Assembly: GCA_017525525.1 (NCBI GenBank)
Contig: JAFXSQ010000055.1
Location: 62,001-126,000, forward strand
DNA from: Lachnospiraceae bacterium
GTDB lineage: Bacteria; Bacillota; Clostridia; Lachnospirales; Lachnospiraceae
Length of the DNA stretch: 64,000 nucleotides
Direction: 5' to 3'
Part shown: positions 8,481 through 17,726 of the stretch, piece by piece
How positions within the stretch are numbered: position 1 is the stretch's first letter
Layout: every line of letters starts with the position of its first letter
Made by a program: the position numbers and the translations under genes
Notes under the pieces: generated by a model
What the model was told of the DNA's origin: nothing
Databases searched by the model: none
The model's input: the letters and a program-made list of their open reading frames with translations, nothing else

Positions 8481-10072
8481 TGGACTTTAAGGATGAAATA
8501 AAGAGAAGAAGAACATTTGCCATTATATCACACCCGGATGCGGGCAAAACAACCCTGACCGAGAAGCTGCTTTTGTTCGGCGGGGCTATAAACACAGCCG
8601 GTTCGGTCAAGGGTAAGGCGAATTCGAAATATGCAGTTTCCGACTGGATGGGCATTGAGAAGGAGAGAGGTATCTCTGTCACTTCATCGGTGCTTCAGTT
8701 TGAATATGATGATTACTGTATCAACATACTTGATACGCCCGGACACCAGGACTTCTCGGAGGATACCTACAGAACGCTTATGGCGGCGGACTCGGCGGTT
8801 ATGGTTATCGACGGTTCGAAGGGTGTCGAGGCGCAGACCATAAAGCTTTTCAAGGTATGTGTAATGAGGCATATACCTATCTTTACATTTATAAACAAGA
8901 TGGATCTTGAGGCCAGAGAGCCCTTTGATCTTATAGACGAGATTGAAAATGTGCTCGGCATAAGGAGCTGCCCGATTAACTGGCCCATAGGCGCGGGCAA
9001 GCGCTTCAAGGGAGTGTACGACAGAAAGACTGAAAATGTATCCATGTTTCAGGCAGTTTCGGTCGGTGGAGCAAAGGGTGCAGCCGAGAATACGATAAGT
9101 GTGCATGACGAGGCACTTAAAGCCGAGATAGGAGATGAGCTTTACGATAAGCTCATGGAGGATATAGAGCTTTTAGACGGAGCGGCAGACGAGTACGACC
9201 AGGATAAGGTGGACCGTGGAGAGCTCACGCCGATGTTCTTCGGTTCGGCGCTTACCACCTTCGGTGTGAGGACATTTTTGGAGCATTTCTTAAAGGCAAC
9301 CAATCCGCCGCTTCCGAGACTAACCGACGAGGGCGTGGCAGATCCGATGGAGGAGGAAGCTTTCTCGGGCTTTATCTTCAAGATACAGGCGAACATGAAC
9401 AAGGCTCACCATGACAGGATAGCCTTTATGAGAATAGCAACCGGCAGGTTTGATGCCTCGGCGGATGTGTTTCATGTGCAGAGCGGCAGGAAATTCAGAC
9501 TGTCACAGCCACAGCAGATTATGGCGGACGACAGGAAGATAATCGAGGAGGCTTATGCCGGAGACGTAATAGGCGTGTTCGATCCGGGCGTATTCTCAAT
9601 CGGAGATACCATATGCGCGCCGGGAAAGAAGTTTACCTATGAGGGAATTCCCACATTTGCGCCGGAGCATTTCGCAAGACTTGTTCCCACTGATTCCATG
9701 AAGAGAAAGCAGTTCACAAAAGGCGTTACCCAGCTTGCGAGAGAGGGCGCGATACAGATATTTAAGGATTATACCTTGGACCTGTCGGAGATAATCGTCG
9801 GAGTGGTCGGCGTGCTGCAGTTTGATGTGTTGAAATACAGGTTAGAGAATGAGTATAACTGTGAGGTAAGGCTTGAGCCGCTGCCTTATAATTATATAAG
9901 ATGGGTTAAGGACAGGACGCTTGACCTGAATAAACTAAAGAGAATAAGCGACTGCAAGAAGGTTAAGGATATGGATGACAATCCGCTTTTACTTTTTGCA
10001 AACGAATGGTCCATCAGACTAATATGCGAGCATAACGAAGGGTTAGAGCTTGAAGAGTTTAAGAAGAACTAA
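8480..10072 (+). CDS. prfC: Peptide chain release factor 3
   Basis: RF3 is the translational GTPase that removes RF1/RF2 from the ribosome after termination. The 530 residues begin MDFKDEIKRRRTFAIISHP, matching the family start, so I chose the ATG at 8480 preceded by GGAGG, not the in-frame start at 8462. G1 is SHPDAGKTTL, the switch region is EKERGISVTSS, G3 is DTPGHQDF, and G4 is NKMD. The ELLDG region, beta-barrel domain and the RF3-specific C-terminal domain (LQFDVLKYRLENEY) are all present. The gene overlaps trkH by one base; the association is positional. Confidence 0.95.
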   Translation: MDFKDEIKRRRTFAIISHPDAGKTTLTEKLLLFGGAINTAGSVKGKANSKYAVSDWMGIEKERGISVTSSVLQFEYDDYCINILDTPGHQDFSEDTYRTLMAADSAVMVIDGSKGVEAQTIKLFKVCVMRHIPIFTFINKMDLEAREPFDLIDEIENVLGIRSCPINWPIGAGKRFKGVYDRKTENVSMFQAVSVGGAKGAAENTISVHDEALKAEIGDELYDKLMEDIELLDGAADEYDQDKVDRGELTPMFFGSALTTFGVRTFLEHFLKATNPPLPRLTDEGVADPMEEEAFSGFIFKIQANMNKAHHDRIAFMRIATGRFDASADVFHVQSGRKFRLSQPQQIMADDRKIIEEAYAGDVIGVFDPGVFSIGDTICAPGKKFTYEGIPTFAPEHFARLVPTDSMKRKQFTKGVTQLAREGAIQIFKDYTLDLSEIIVGVVGVLQFDVLKYRLENEYNCEVRLEPLPYNYIRWVKDRTLDLNKLKRISDCKKVKDMDDNPLLLFANEWSIRLICEHNEGLELEEFKKN

Positions 10073-10131
10073 AGGCATATTCTTTTACGAATCATGCCGT
10101 TACAGATTAAAAACAGGGGGAGAGTTTTAAG

Positions 10132-12669
10132 ATGATCTTACTTGATACTCAAAAGGAAGAATTTAAAAAGCTGAAGGAGATAAGCGTGTTCGAGAAGGAC
10201 ACGGACAAGGAGAAGCTGAACGGCGATCTTCTCGTGGTAGGCTTGGGCGGCGCCGGCGGTCGTGTGATAACGGCCTTAAAGGGCATGCTTGCCGACCGCA
10301 TAACGCCGGAGGATAATATCAATTATCTGCTTGTTGACTCGAATATCCCTGAGATGGAGCAAACCATAGAGGACAGCAAGGATGGCCTCGGACTCAATGC
10401 TCTTGAGGTTGTGTCCATCTACAGACCGAACCTTGAGAAGCTTCTTAAGGACGGAATACAGAAAAACCCCGTACACCCGGGACTTGCAAAGTGGATGAAG
10501 GAGGATTTCCCGGCTATTTCCATCGGCACGGAGGGAGCCGAGGGAAACCGTCAGATAGGAAGACTGATGTTCTCCAACGCTTACGAGGATATGAGGATTC
10601 TTCTCTTTGAGAAGATAGAGGAGGTGTACGAGAAGTCGTTTGCCAGAACCAAAGAGGGCAAGCTTGATGTGATTATCGTGTCAAGCGTATGCGGCGGAAC
10701 CGGAAGCGGTATTCTCTCTGATGTTACCTACAACATCAAGGCGCTTGCAAAGTCTAACAAGTGGAATAATTTCCGTATAGCAGGCTGTCTGCTTATGCCG
10801 GACTGTTTCTTTGGAAATCCGGCCATCAAGGGTGACGAGCACAAGGTCAAGCTCCTTAATGCCAACGGATGCGCAACCTTAAAGGAGATAGACTACTTTA
10901 TGCGCGCGGCAAACCGTGGCGAGGGCTATCTCTTTGAGAGCACAACACACAGGCTTTCGATAAAGGAGAATATATTCGATACATGCCTGCTTATCTCCGG
11001 AAAGAAGGATAAGCAGGGGTACATACCTGACGGAACGATATATAACGATTGTGCTTACTTCTTAAAGAAACTGGCAGGCTTTAAGTATACAGGTGAGCCC
11101 GATGCCGACGGCAATCGCGAGCTTCTTCGCGAGCTTCTCTTTGATAAGAAGGGAGAGGGCTACTTTAAGGTTGTAAATGAGTCGGATTTCATGATACCGA
11201 TAAGACAGATAGAGAATCTGTGTGAGTACGAGGTCTTCACCGAAGCGTCAAAGAGGATGGAGAACATACCTCCGCAGCTTAATCTCGAGGAGGATTTCAA
11301 CACTTACTTCGGACAGATAAAGGAATTCTTAGAGGGGCAGCCCGGAGACGAGATTAAGCTTGAAATCAACGGCCTTTTACAGATGGGGTCCTTTGAAAAG
11401 CCGGCGTACAAGCTTATCAAGAAGGGACAGGATGACATGCGCGGAAAGCTTCCGAGACAGCTGCAGAGGCTTTCGGAGAACATTCCTGTCATAATAAAGT
11501 CCATCAAGAACAAGCTTACAACGGACCTTGAGTCGCTTATCAGCAAGTATATGAGAAGCTACGGTCCGGCTATTACCATGAAGGTGATAGGCGCTGCCGG
11601 CTTCGGCGGTCGGGACAGGGACGCAGGGCTTATAGAGCAGATCAAGTCCCTTGAAGAAAAGCAGAAGGCATATCAGCCTACAAATGAGTATTCGAGAATA
11701 GTCGAGTCCATTTTAGATATAGTAAAAAAGAGATTCTTTACTCTTCCTAAGGCAAAGCGTGAGACCGAGAACGGTTACTATGAGAACTGTATAAAGGACG
11801 CACTTGCTCAGGAGAGAAATTATATAATGGACGGACTTGACTCCCAGGATGTCTTCGGGGATCTGATCAGACTTCTCAGGAATCGCGCAGAGAGGATAAG
11901 TGACATCTATACTCAGTTTGCGATAGATATAAAGAACGCCATGGAGGACCTTGCCGCTGACGGCAAGAGAGTCACGGGCTACACCTTAAAGGGCGCAAAG
12001 CAGAACCGTTATCTGCCGACAGATTACATGACGGAAGACCGTATCAATCAGATGCGCGAGGGATTGATCAATCTCATGGTTTCTCATGAGAATGATATCG
12101 ATGCCGGTCGTGTGGTTCCGGTAAAGCAGGAGATGGAGAAGATCTACAGGAACCTGCTGCTCGGAATAGGCGCTTACGGTCCCGAGAAGCTTATGACGGT
12201 TGCTTTTGCCGATAAGAAGATGACGCTTTCCGAGACGAATATGCTCTTTCTCGGTTCCGAGAACAAGGACAGGGATAAGATCATGCAGCGCGCCGCAGAG
12301 TCATTTGTGAAGGGTACCAATGAGAAGACCATGAAGAAGAGATTGTGCGTGCTTAAGGATGATGCTAAGCTTGAGGGCACGGACAACAGGAAGTACATCT
12401 CGCTTCCTGAGAGCATGCCGTACTTCTCGAAAGCGGTAAAGGATGTACTCGCAGGACCCATCTATAACGAGGACTACGAGTCCATAACCATGAACCCCGG
12501 TGCTATGGAGATATCTATAAATGATGTGTTCACCGGAGTTCCGCTTTCTGCGCTTGCATGCTCGGATGATATGCAGAAGGCTTATAACGAGGTTAAGGGT
12601 GGCACATACCGAGGACTGCACATAGACGAGACCATGAGAGATATGACCGCTTATCCGGATATAATGTAA
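10132..12669 (+). CDS. Large tubulin-like GTPase (Tubulin_2 type)
   Basis: An 845-residue cytoplasmic protein of the bacterial tubulin-like group (PF13809 type), distinct from FtsZ. A glycine-rich nucleotide-binding start is at about residues 36-46 (VGLGGAGGRVI), and the tubulin signature loop GGTGSG is at about 188-193 in VSSVCGGTGSGILSD. The N-terminal 450 residues should form the GTPase body; the C-terminal 400 are helical and charged with no domain I recognise. Proteins of this type are suspected to polymerise, but their role is unknown. It is preceded by a GGGGGAG ribosome site at about 10117. Upstream is prfC and downstream is a structured non-coding stretch, then a NYN-domain gene. Confidence 0.85.
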   Translation: MILLDTQKEEFKKLKEISVFEKDTDKEKLNGDLLVVGLGGAGGRVITALKGMLADRITPEDNINYLLVDSNIPEMEQTIEDSKDGLGLNALEVVSIYRPNLEKLLKDGIQKNPVHPGLAKWMKEDFPAISIGTEGAEGNRQIGRLMFSNAYEDMRILLFEKIEEVYEKSFARTKEGKLDVIIVSSVCGGTGSGILSDVTYNIKALAKSNKWNNFRIAGCLLMPDCFFGNPAIKGDEHKVKLLNANGCATLKEIDYFMRAANRGEGYLFESTTHRLSIKENIFDTCLLISGKKDKQGYIPDGTIYNDCAYFLKKLAGFKYTGEPDADGNRELLRELLFDKKGEGYFKVVNESDFMIPIRQIENLCEYEVFTEASKRMENIPPQLNLEEDFNTYFGQIKEFLEGQPGDEIKLEINGLLQMGSFEKPAYKLIKKGQDDMRGKLPRQLQRLSENIPVIIKSIKNKLTTDLESLISKYMRSYGPAITMKVIGAAGFGGRDRDAGLIEQIKSLEEKQKAYQPTNEYSRIVESILDIVKKRFFTLPKAKRETENGYYENCIKDALAQERNYIMDGLDSQDVFGDLIRLLRNRAERISDIYTQFAIDIKNAMEDLAADGKRVTGYTLKGAKQNRYLPTDYMTEDRINQMREGLINLMVSHENDIDAGRVVPVKQEMEKIYRNLLLGIGAYGPEKLMTVAFADKKMTLSETNMLFLGSENKDRDKIMQRAAESFVKGTNEKTMKKRLCVLKDDAKLEGTDNRKYISLPESMPYFSKAVKDVLAGPIYNEDYESITMNPGAMEISINDVFTGVPLSALACSDDMQKAYNEVKGGTYRGLHIDETMRDMTAYPDIM

Positions 12670-12670
12670 T

Positions 12671-12842
12671 GCCGGCTGTATTAGCTGCTTTTACGCCGAC
12701 GGTGCGGCATACGAAAAGTACGCAGGACGTTCGCACTCCGTTTAATGACGTAGCGGTTCTAAGCGGTCAAAGAACGCCCGCAAAGAACCGACGTCCTTAA
12801 GCGGCCTGCGTATCTTTTGTATACACGCCCCGCCGGCTGTAT
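12671..12842 (+). repeat. Structured intergenic element flanked by 11-bp direct repeats
   Basis: The sequence GCCGGCTGTAT occurs at 12671-12681 and again at 12832-12842. Between them lies a nested inverted repeat: 12709-12726 pairs with 12805-12822 (15 of 18 positions plus a wobble), AGGACGT at 12724-12730 pairs with ACGTCCT at 12791-12797, and CGGTTCT at 12753-12759 with AGAACCG at 12784-12790. No coding frame is apparent. It could be a small non-autonomous mobile element with target duplication, or a structured RNA or processing site after the tubulin-like gene. Confidence 0.55.
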
Positions 12843-12894
12843 ACTTGAATAAAGAGAGAGGCATTTGGCGGGATTTTAAACGAAGTGATATATC

Positions 12895-12924
12895 GTGTCA
12901 TTCTGAGCGAAGCGAAGAATCTTT
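12895..12924 (+). repeat. Dispersed repeat: TGTCATTCTGAGCGAAGCGAAG type
   Basis: A short repeat beginning TGTCATTCTGAGCGAAGC and ending GAATCTT. Related copies lie at 43311-43347, 57082-57218 and, in inverted and diverged form, within 37606-37809. This sequence type is scattered between genes in many bacterial genomes. Confidence 0.7.
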
Positions 12925-12938
12925 TTTAGAGGTAGATT

Positions 12939-13892
12939 ATGGAAGAAAAAACACAATTTGCAGTTTTGATCGACTCCGAGAATGTGAGTGCAAGGTATGC
13001 GCAGATCATATTTGACGAGATGGAAAAGTACGGATATGCGTCCGTCAGAAGAATATATGGAAACTGGTCCACCCGTGGGAACGGGTGGAATGAAAAGCTG
13101 CTGCTGGAGTATTCAATCACTCCGGTTCAGCAGTTTTCGTATACTCAGGGGAAAAATGCGACTGATATGGCTATGGTCATAGATGCCATGGATCTTCTGT
13201 ATCAGAATAAGGTCGAGGGCTTTTGCTTAGTGACAAGCGACAGCGACTTTACCAGACTTGCTGTGAGACTCAGAGAGGAGAATAAATATGTGCTCGGTAT
13301 GGGTGAGTCCAAGACTCCGAAGGCGCTTACAAGAGCATGTAACAGATTCCTTCTGCTCAATCTTATCGCCGAGAGCGGCAAGGAGAATGCGAACAACAAC
13401 GAGGACAACTTTGTCACAAGTATAGAGGATATAGAGAAGGCAGCCCAGACTCTTATAAATGAGTCCAGCAAGGGGCGCATGGAGCTTGGACTTTTGGGAA
13501 GCAGGCTCTCCGAGCGTTTCCCGGATTTCGATGTCAGAAACTATGGTTACTCAAAACTGTCCGTCTTTGTTGAGGACGGGCTTTCTCACTTTGAGGTTGT
13601 CAGAGAAAACAACAGGAATTTCGTTATAGCTAAGGATAAGCTCGATGTGAAGGATATCAAGTCTGAGGTTATAAGCATCATAGAGCGAAACGACGGAAGT
13701 GTAGACAATCTGTCTGTCATAAACGATGAATTGAAGGAGAAGCATAAGGGCTTTGACATAAAGGCTTACGGCTACAGCCGCATTTCCAGCTTCTTAAGGA
13801 GCATAAGGGGAATAAAGGTTGATGAGAACACAGTCAGGATTGACAAGGACAAAGAAAAAGACAGAAGAGAACGAGGCAGAAGGTCCGAATAA
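12939..13892 (+). CDS. NYN-domain putative RNase with two OST-HTH/LOTUS domains
   Basis: A 317-residue protein with a PIN-like NYN domain (residues 1-145). Conserved acidic residues are in VLIDSEN, DMAMVIDAMD and VTSDSDF, the metal site of NYN nucleases. Two OST-HTH/LOTUS RNA-binding domains follow: about 158-230 (GLLGSRLSERFPDFD..YGYSKLSVF) and about 238-305 (INDELKEKHKGFD..YGYSRISSF). This order is a known bacterial arrangement, and RNA binding and cleavage is the likely activity, though no substrate is known. The gene follows the structured intergenic element by about 100 bases and precedes the C11 peptidase by 20 bases. Confidence 0.88.
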   Translation: MEEKTQFAVLIDSENVSARYAQIIFDEMEKYGYASVRRIYGNWSTRGNGWNEKLLLEYSITPVQQFSYTQGKNATDMAMVIDAMDLLYQNKVEGFCLVTSDSDFTRLAVRLREENKYVLGMGESKTPKALTRACNRFLLLNLIAESGKENANNNEDNFVTSIEDIEKAAQTLINESSKGRMELGLLGSRLSERFPDFDVRNYGYSKLSVFVEDGLSHFEVVRENNRNFVIAKDKLDVKDIKSEVISIIERNDGSVDNLSVINDELKEKHKGFDIKAYGYSRISSFLRSIRGIKVDENTVRIDKDKEKDRRERGRRSE

Positions 13893-13912
13893 TAAATACG
13901 AGGTGACTAGGC

Positions 13913-16396
13913 ATGCAACCAAATAACAACGGAAGACAAAGAAATGTAACAGGCAAGGCTACCGTGCACAAGCAGGGTGGTCCGATAGCTGGAGGTCCGG
14001 TCGGAAGACAGGACGGATATGCGGGAAGGAAGGCTTCATCATCCGGAAGCTCTGGACGCGCAGGCAGTACCGGTGGCGGAACAGGCTTAAGTCTTCCCGG
14101 AGGACGAGGCGGATTGCTTATAGCAATCATCGTTATTTTGCTCGGAGGTGGCGGAGGCCTTACCGCATTCCTTACAGGAGGACTTGGCGGCGGCTCCGAT
14201 GATGATTATTCAAGCGGTTACGAGCAAAGCTATGATCCGGACTACAGTACGACAGCAGCAAGTCAGAATACGGCGGCGCAGGCTAACACAGGCGGTAATC
14301 TGGCGAGTGCTTTATACACGGGATATACAGGAAACAACGGCTTAAGTTCCGGGTGGGATACCGACAGCAATGTGGGCGTGCTCAACAAAGAGGTTGCTTC
14401 GGGGACTCCGGCAAAGCGTACACAGATTATAGGCAATGGCCAGGACGTCATCACATTTATGGTATATATGTGCGGTACCGATCTTGAGTCCAAGAGCGGT
14501 ATGGCTTCAAATGACCTTATGGAAATGGCTAAGGCTAACCTTTCGGACAAGATCAACATCATTGTCTACACCGGAGGATGCTCGGGCTGGAAGACAAGCG
14601 GAATAAGCAACAGGGTTAATCAGATTTACAAGGTTGAGAACGGACAGTTAAAGCAGCTTGTGGCTGACGACGGCGACAAGCCCATGACCGATCCGGCTAC
14701 GCTTACAGCGTTTATAAAGTACTGTAAAGAGAATTATCCTGCGAACAGGAACAACCTTATCTTCTGGGATCACGGCGGCGGATCAATAACCGGTTACGGC
14801 TATGATGAGAAGCACAAGAGCTCGGGCTCCATGAACTTGACCGGCATAAACAAGGCGCTTAAGGATGCGGGCATGACCTTTGATTTTATAGGCTTTGACG
14901 CCTGCCTTATGGCTACACTTGAGACGGGCTTTATGGCAAGCAACTATGCCGACTATCTCATAGCTTCGGAGGAGACTGAGCCGGGCATAGGCTGGTATTA
15001 TACGGACTGGTTGAATAAGCTTTCGCAGGACACCTCCATGCCGACAGTGGAGATAGGCAAGAATATAGTCGACGGCTTTATAGATGAGTGCAAGAGAAAG
15101 TGCGGAAGGCAGAAGACCACGCTTTCTGTGGTAGACTTGGCGGAGCTTTCATACACCGTTCCGGATAAATTGAACAAATTCTCGGTTAATACCGCGGATA
15201 TCATAAAGAGCGATGATTACAAGCTCGTTGCGGACGCAAGAGTAGACGCAAGGGAGTTTGCGGTATCATCCAAGATAGACCAGATAGATCTTGTGAACTT
15301 TGCCAACGAAATAGGTACGCAGGAAGCAAAAGAGCTGAGCAGCTCGCTTCTTTCGGCAGTTAAGTACAACAGAACCTCGGGTTCCATGACAAATGCGTAC
15401 GGAATATCGATCTACTTCCCGTACAAGAAGACATCTTCTGTATCATCGGCAGTGAACACATACAGTCTTATCGGTATGGATGATGAGTATGGAAAGTGTA
15501 TTCAGTCCTTTGCGGGACTTGAAAGCAGTGGTCAGATAACAGCGGGCGGCGCGATGTCACCTGTCGGTTCGCTGCTCGGTTCGTTTACAGGTGGCGGCCT
15601 GTCCGGCTCGGATGCCATAGGCAATCTGTTAGGCGCCTTCCTCGGAGGAAGAAGCGTGCCGGGTGTAGAGAATGCGGATTACATGCAGGACGAGACAGTA
15701 TTTAATGTGGATCAGGCTGCTAATTATGTGGCCGAAAATCAGTTTGACTCCTCCAAGCTCGTATGGCAGAAGGACGGCGACGACTATGTGATGGCCATCG
15801 AGGATGATCAGTGGGCACTCATAAAGTCATTGCAGGAGAACCTATTCGTGGATGACGGCGAAGGCTACATAGACTTAGGACTTGACAACGTGTACCAGTT
15901 TACCGACAACGGCCTGCTTATAGGAGATAAGAGTAAGGCTTGGATGGCCATAGACGGTCAGCCGGTTGCATACTATTACGAGGATACAACAGTGGATGTA
16001 GAGACTGGAACGGTATATACCTACGGCAGGGTACCGGTCTTGATCGACAGTCAGAGAGCCAATCTTATCATAGTATTTGAGATTGATATGTCGAACGAAG
16101 ATCCCGAGACTGCAACAAAGTCTTACATAGCGGGTGCACGCTTTGACTATGTGGACGGTGAGACAGAGGCTGTGGCCAAGGGCGTGACCGAGATAGAGCC
16201 CGGTTCACTTATTGAATATGTAGCTGATTATTACACCTATGATGATGTGTACTACGGAAGCTATGTTTTGAGTGATGCAATAGAGTATTCGGAGGATATG
16301 GAGATAAGTGACGTGATCATAGATCAGGATTGCAAGACAACCTACCTGCTCACCGATATCTATGCTCAGGAGTATTGGACACCGGCAGTACCGTAA
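13913..16396 (+). CDS. Membrane-anchored clostripain-family (C11) cysteine peptidase
   Basis: An 827-residue protein. Residues 1-60 are Gly/Ser-rich and polar, residues 64-88 a glycine-rich transmembrane segment, and the rest should face outward. The C11 peptidase domain starts at about residue 180 (ITFMVYMCGTDLES). Catalytic His287 is in FWDHGGGS and Cys331 in GFDACLMATLE, both in the family context. Clostripain-like enzymes cleave after basic residues and often mature by self-cleavage; neither specificity nor processing can be read here. A glycine-rich linker (about 540-585) leads to a C-terminal domain of about 240 residues that I do not recognise. The upstream cytoplasmic-side low-complexity tail resembles the linker of the zinc-ribbon protein at 4773. 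Confidence 0.87.
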   Translation: MQPNNNGRQRNVTGKATVHKQGGPIAGGPVGRQDGYAGRKASSSGSSGRAGSTGGGTGLSLPGGRGGLLIAIIVILLGGGGGLTAFLTGGLGGGSDDDYSSGYEQSYDPDYSTTAASQNTAAQANTGGNLASALYTGYTGNNGLSSGWDTDSNVGVLNKEVASGTPAKRTQIIGNGQDVITFMVYMCGTDLESKSGMASNDLMEMAKANLSDKINIIVYTGGCSGWKTSGISNRVNQIYKVENGQLKQLVADDGDKPMTDPATLTAFIKYCKENYPANRNNLIFWDHGGGSITGYGYDEKHKSSGSMNLTGINKALKDAGMTFDFIGFDACLMATLETGFMASNYADYLIASEETEPGIGWYYTDWLNKLSQDTSMPTVEIGKNIVDGFIDECKRKCGRQKTTLSVVDLAELSYTVPDKLNKFSVNTADIIKSDDYKLVADARVDAREFAVSSKIDQIDLVNFANEIGTQEAKELSSSLLSAVKYNRTSGSMTNAYGISIYFPYKKTSSVSSAVNTYSLIGMDDEYGKCIQSFAGLESSGQITAGGAMSPVGSLLGSFTGGGLSGSDAIGNLLGAFLGGRSVPGVENADYMQDETVFNVDQAANYVAENQFDSSKLVWQKDGDDYVMAIEDDQWALIKSLQENLFVDDGEGYIDLGLDNVYQFTDNGLLIGDKSKAWMAIDGQPVAYYYEDTTVDVETGTVYTYGRVPVLIDSQRANLIIVFEIDMSNEDPETATKSYIAGARFDYVDGETEAVAKGVTEIEPGSLIEYVADYYTYDDVYYGSYVLSDAIEYSEDMEISDVIIDQDCKTTYLLTDIYAQEYWTPAVP

Positions 16397-16411
16397 AAAG
16401 AGGATAAAATT

Positions 16412-17692
16412 ATGGGAATAAAAGAAGATGTAATGAAGATGAAGCTTGTGAGCCCTAAGCTTGCGGCTTCCTCAAACGAAGAAAGAAATGCGGCGCTTGA
16501 CGCAATAGCCGAAGCGCTTAAGGCAAATACAGACGAGATATTTGCGGCTAATCACACCGATATGGAGAATGCGGATGCAAATGGCGTTACTCACGCTGTT
16601 AAGAAGAGACTGAAGTTTGACGAGGGCAAGCTTAACGCCTGTCTTGAAGGCTTAGAGCAGCTTAAAGGTTTGACCGATCCTTTAGGCAGAACGCTTCTTA
16701 AGAGAGAACTGGACGAGGGACTTGTGCTTCACAAGGTTACCTGTCCTATAGGAGTAATCGGAGTTATCTTTGAAGCAAGGCCGGATGCTTTGGTTCAGAT
16801 TGCCTCGCTTTGCATAAAGAGCGGCAACTGTGCTATCTTAAAGGGCGGAAAGGAGACCGCGGAGTCAAACAGAGTTCTGTTCAGGATAATCAGAGACGCC
16901 GTGACTAAGGCGGGACTTCCCGAGGGAATCCTTCTTCAGGCAGAGGCGCACAGTGAGATAGATGAGCTTCTTTCCTGCGAGGGCTATGTGGATTTGATTA
17001 TCCCCAGAGGCTCGAATGCATTTGTTTCTTACATTATGGAGCACACGAAGATACCCGTTATGGGACATGCGGACGGTGTATGCCACATCTATGTGGACAA
17101 GGCTTATGACGAAGCCAAGCTTGTGCCCATCGTATTGGATGCAAAGCTTCAGTACACGGCTGCCTGCAATGCGGTAGAAACCCTGCTTATCGACAGGAGT
17201 GTGGCTGATAAGGTTATCCCCGTGCTTAGCCAAGCCTTCGGTGAGAACGGCATAAAGGTTCGCGGAACAGCCGAGGTGACAAAGCTTATTCCCGCGGAAG
17301 AAATGGGTGAGGCAGACTTCCACAAGGAGTACCTTGAGCCTGTTGTTTCGGTTAAGCTTGTGAGCGGAGTTGAAGAGGCAGTGGAGCACATCAACCGTTT
17401 CGGTTCACACCACACGGATTCAATACTTACAGAGGATGCAGACACAGCGGAGTATTTCCAGAATATGGTTGACTCTGCGGGCGTTTACTGGAATTGTTCA
17501 ACAAGGTTCTCCGACGGCTTCCGATATGGCTTCGGCGCCGAGGTCGGAATAAGCACCTCAAAGCTTCACGCAAGAGGTCCTGTAGGTCTTGACGGTCTGG
17601 TTACCTACAAGTATAAGCTTTACGGCCACGGACAGACGGTAGGTCAGTATGCAAGCGGGGAGAAGCAGTTCCATTATAAAGAGTTGCAGTAG
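16412..17692 (+). CDS. proA: Gamma-glutamyl phosphate reductase
   Basis: Second enzyme of proline synthesis; it reduces gamma-glutamyl phosphate to glutamate semialdehyde with NADPH. The 426 residues are full length for ProA. The aldehyde-dehydrogenase-type catalytic cysteine is Cys252 in TAACNAVETLL. Other family features are GVIGVIFEARPD, ILKGGKE, IPRGSNAFVSYI, GHADGVCHIY and the C-terminal SKLHARGPVGL. The usual partner proB is not in this window. The gene follows the C11 peptidase by 15 bases, with a GAGG ribosome site. Confidence 0.96.
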   Translation: MGIKEDVMKMKLVSPKLAASSNEERNAALDAIAEALKANTDEIFAANHTDMENADANGVTHAVKKRLKFDEGKLNACLEGLEQLKGLTDPLGRTLLKRELDEGLVLHKVTCPIGVIGVIFEARPDALVQIASLCIKSGNCAILKGGKETAESNRVLFRIIRDAVTKAGLPEGILLQAEAHSEIDELLSCEGYVDLIIPRGSNAFVSYIMEHTKIPVMGHADGVCHIYVDKAYDEAKLVPIVLDAKLQYTAACNAVETLLIDRSVADKVIPVLSQAFGENGIKVRGTAEVTKLIPAEEMGEADFHKEYLEPVVSVKLVSGVEEAVEHINRFGSHHTDSILTEDADTAEYFQNMVDSAGVYWNCSTRFSDGFRYGFGAEVGISTSKLHARGPVGLDGLVTYKYKLYGHGQTVGQYASGEKQFHYKELQ

Positions 17693-17726
17693 AATATTAT
17701 ATAGATCTTATTCCGGAGGTTGGCAT

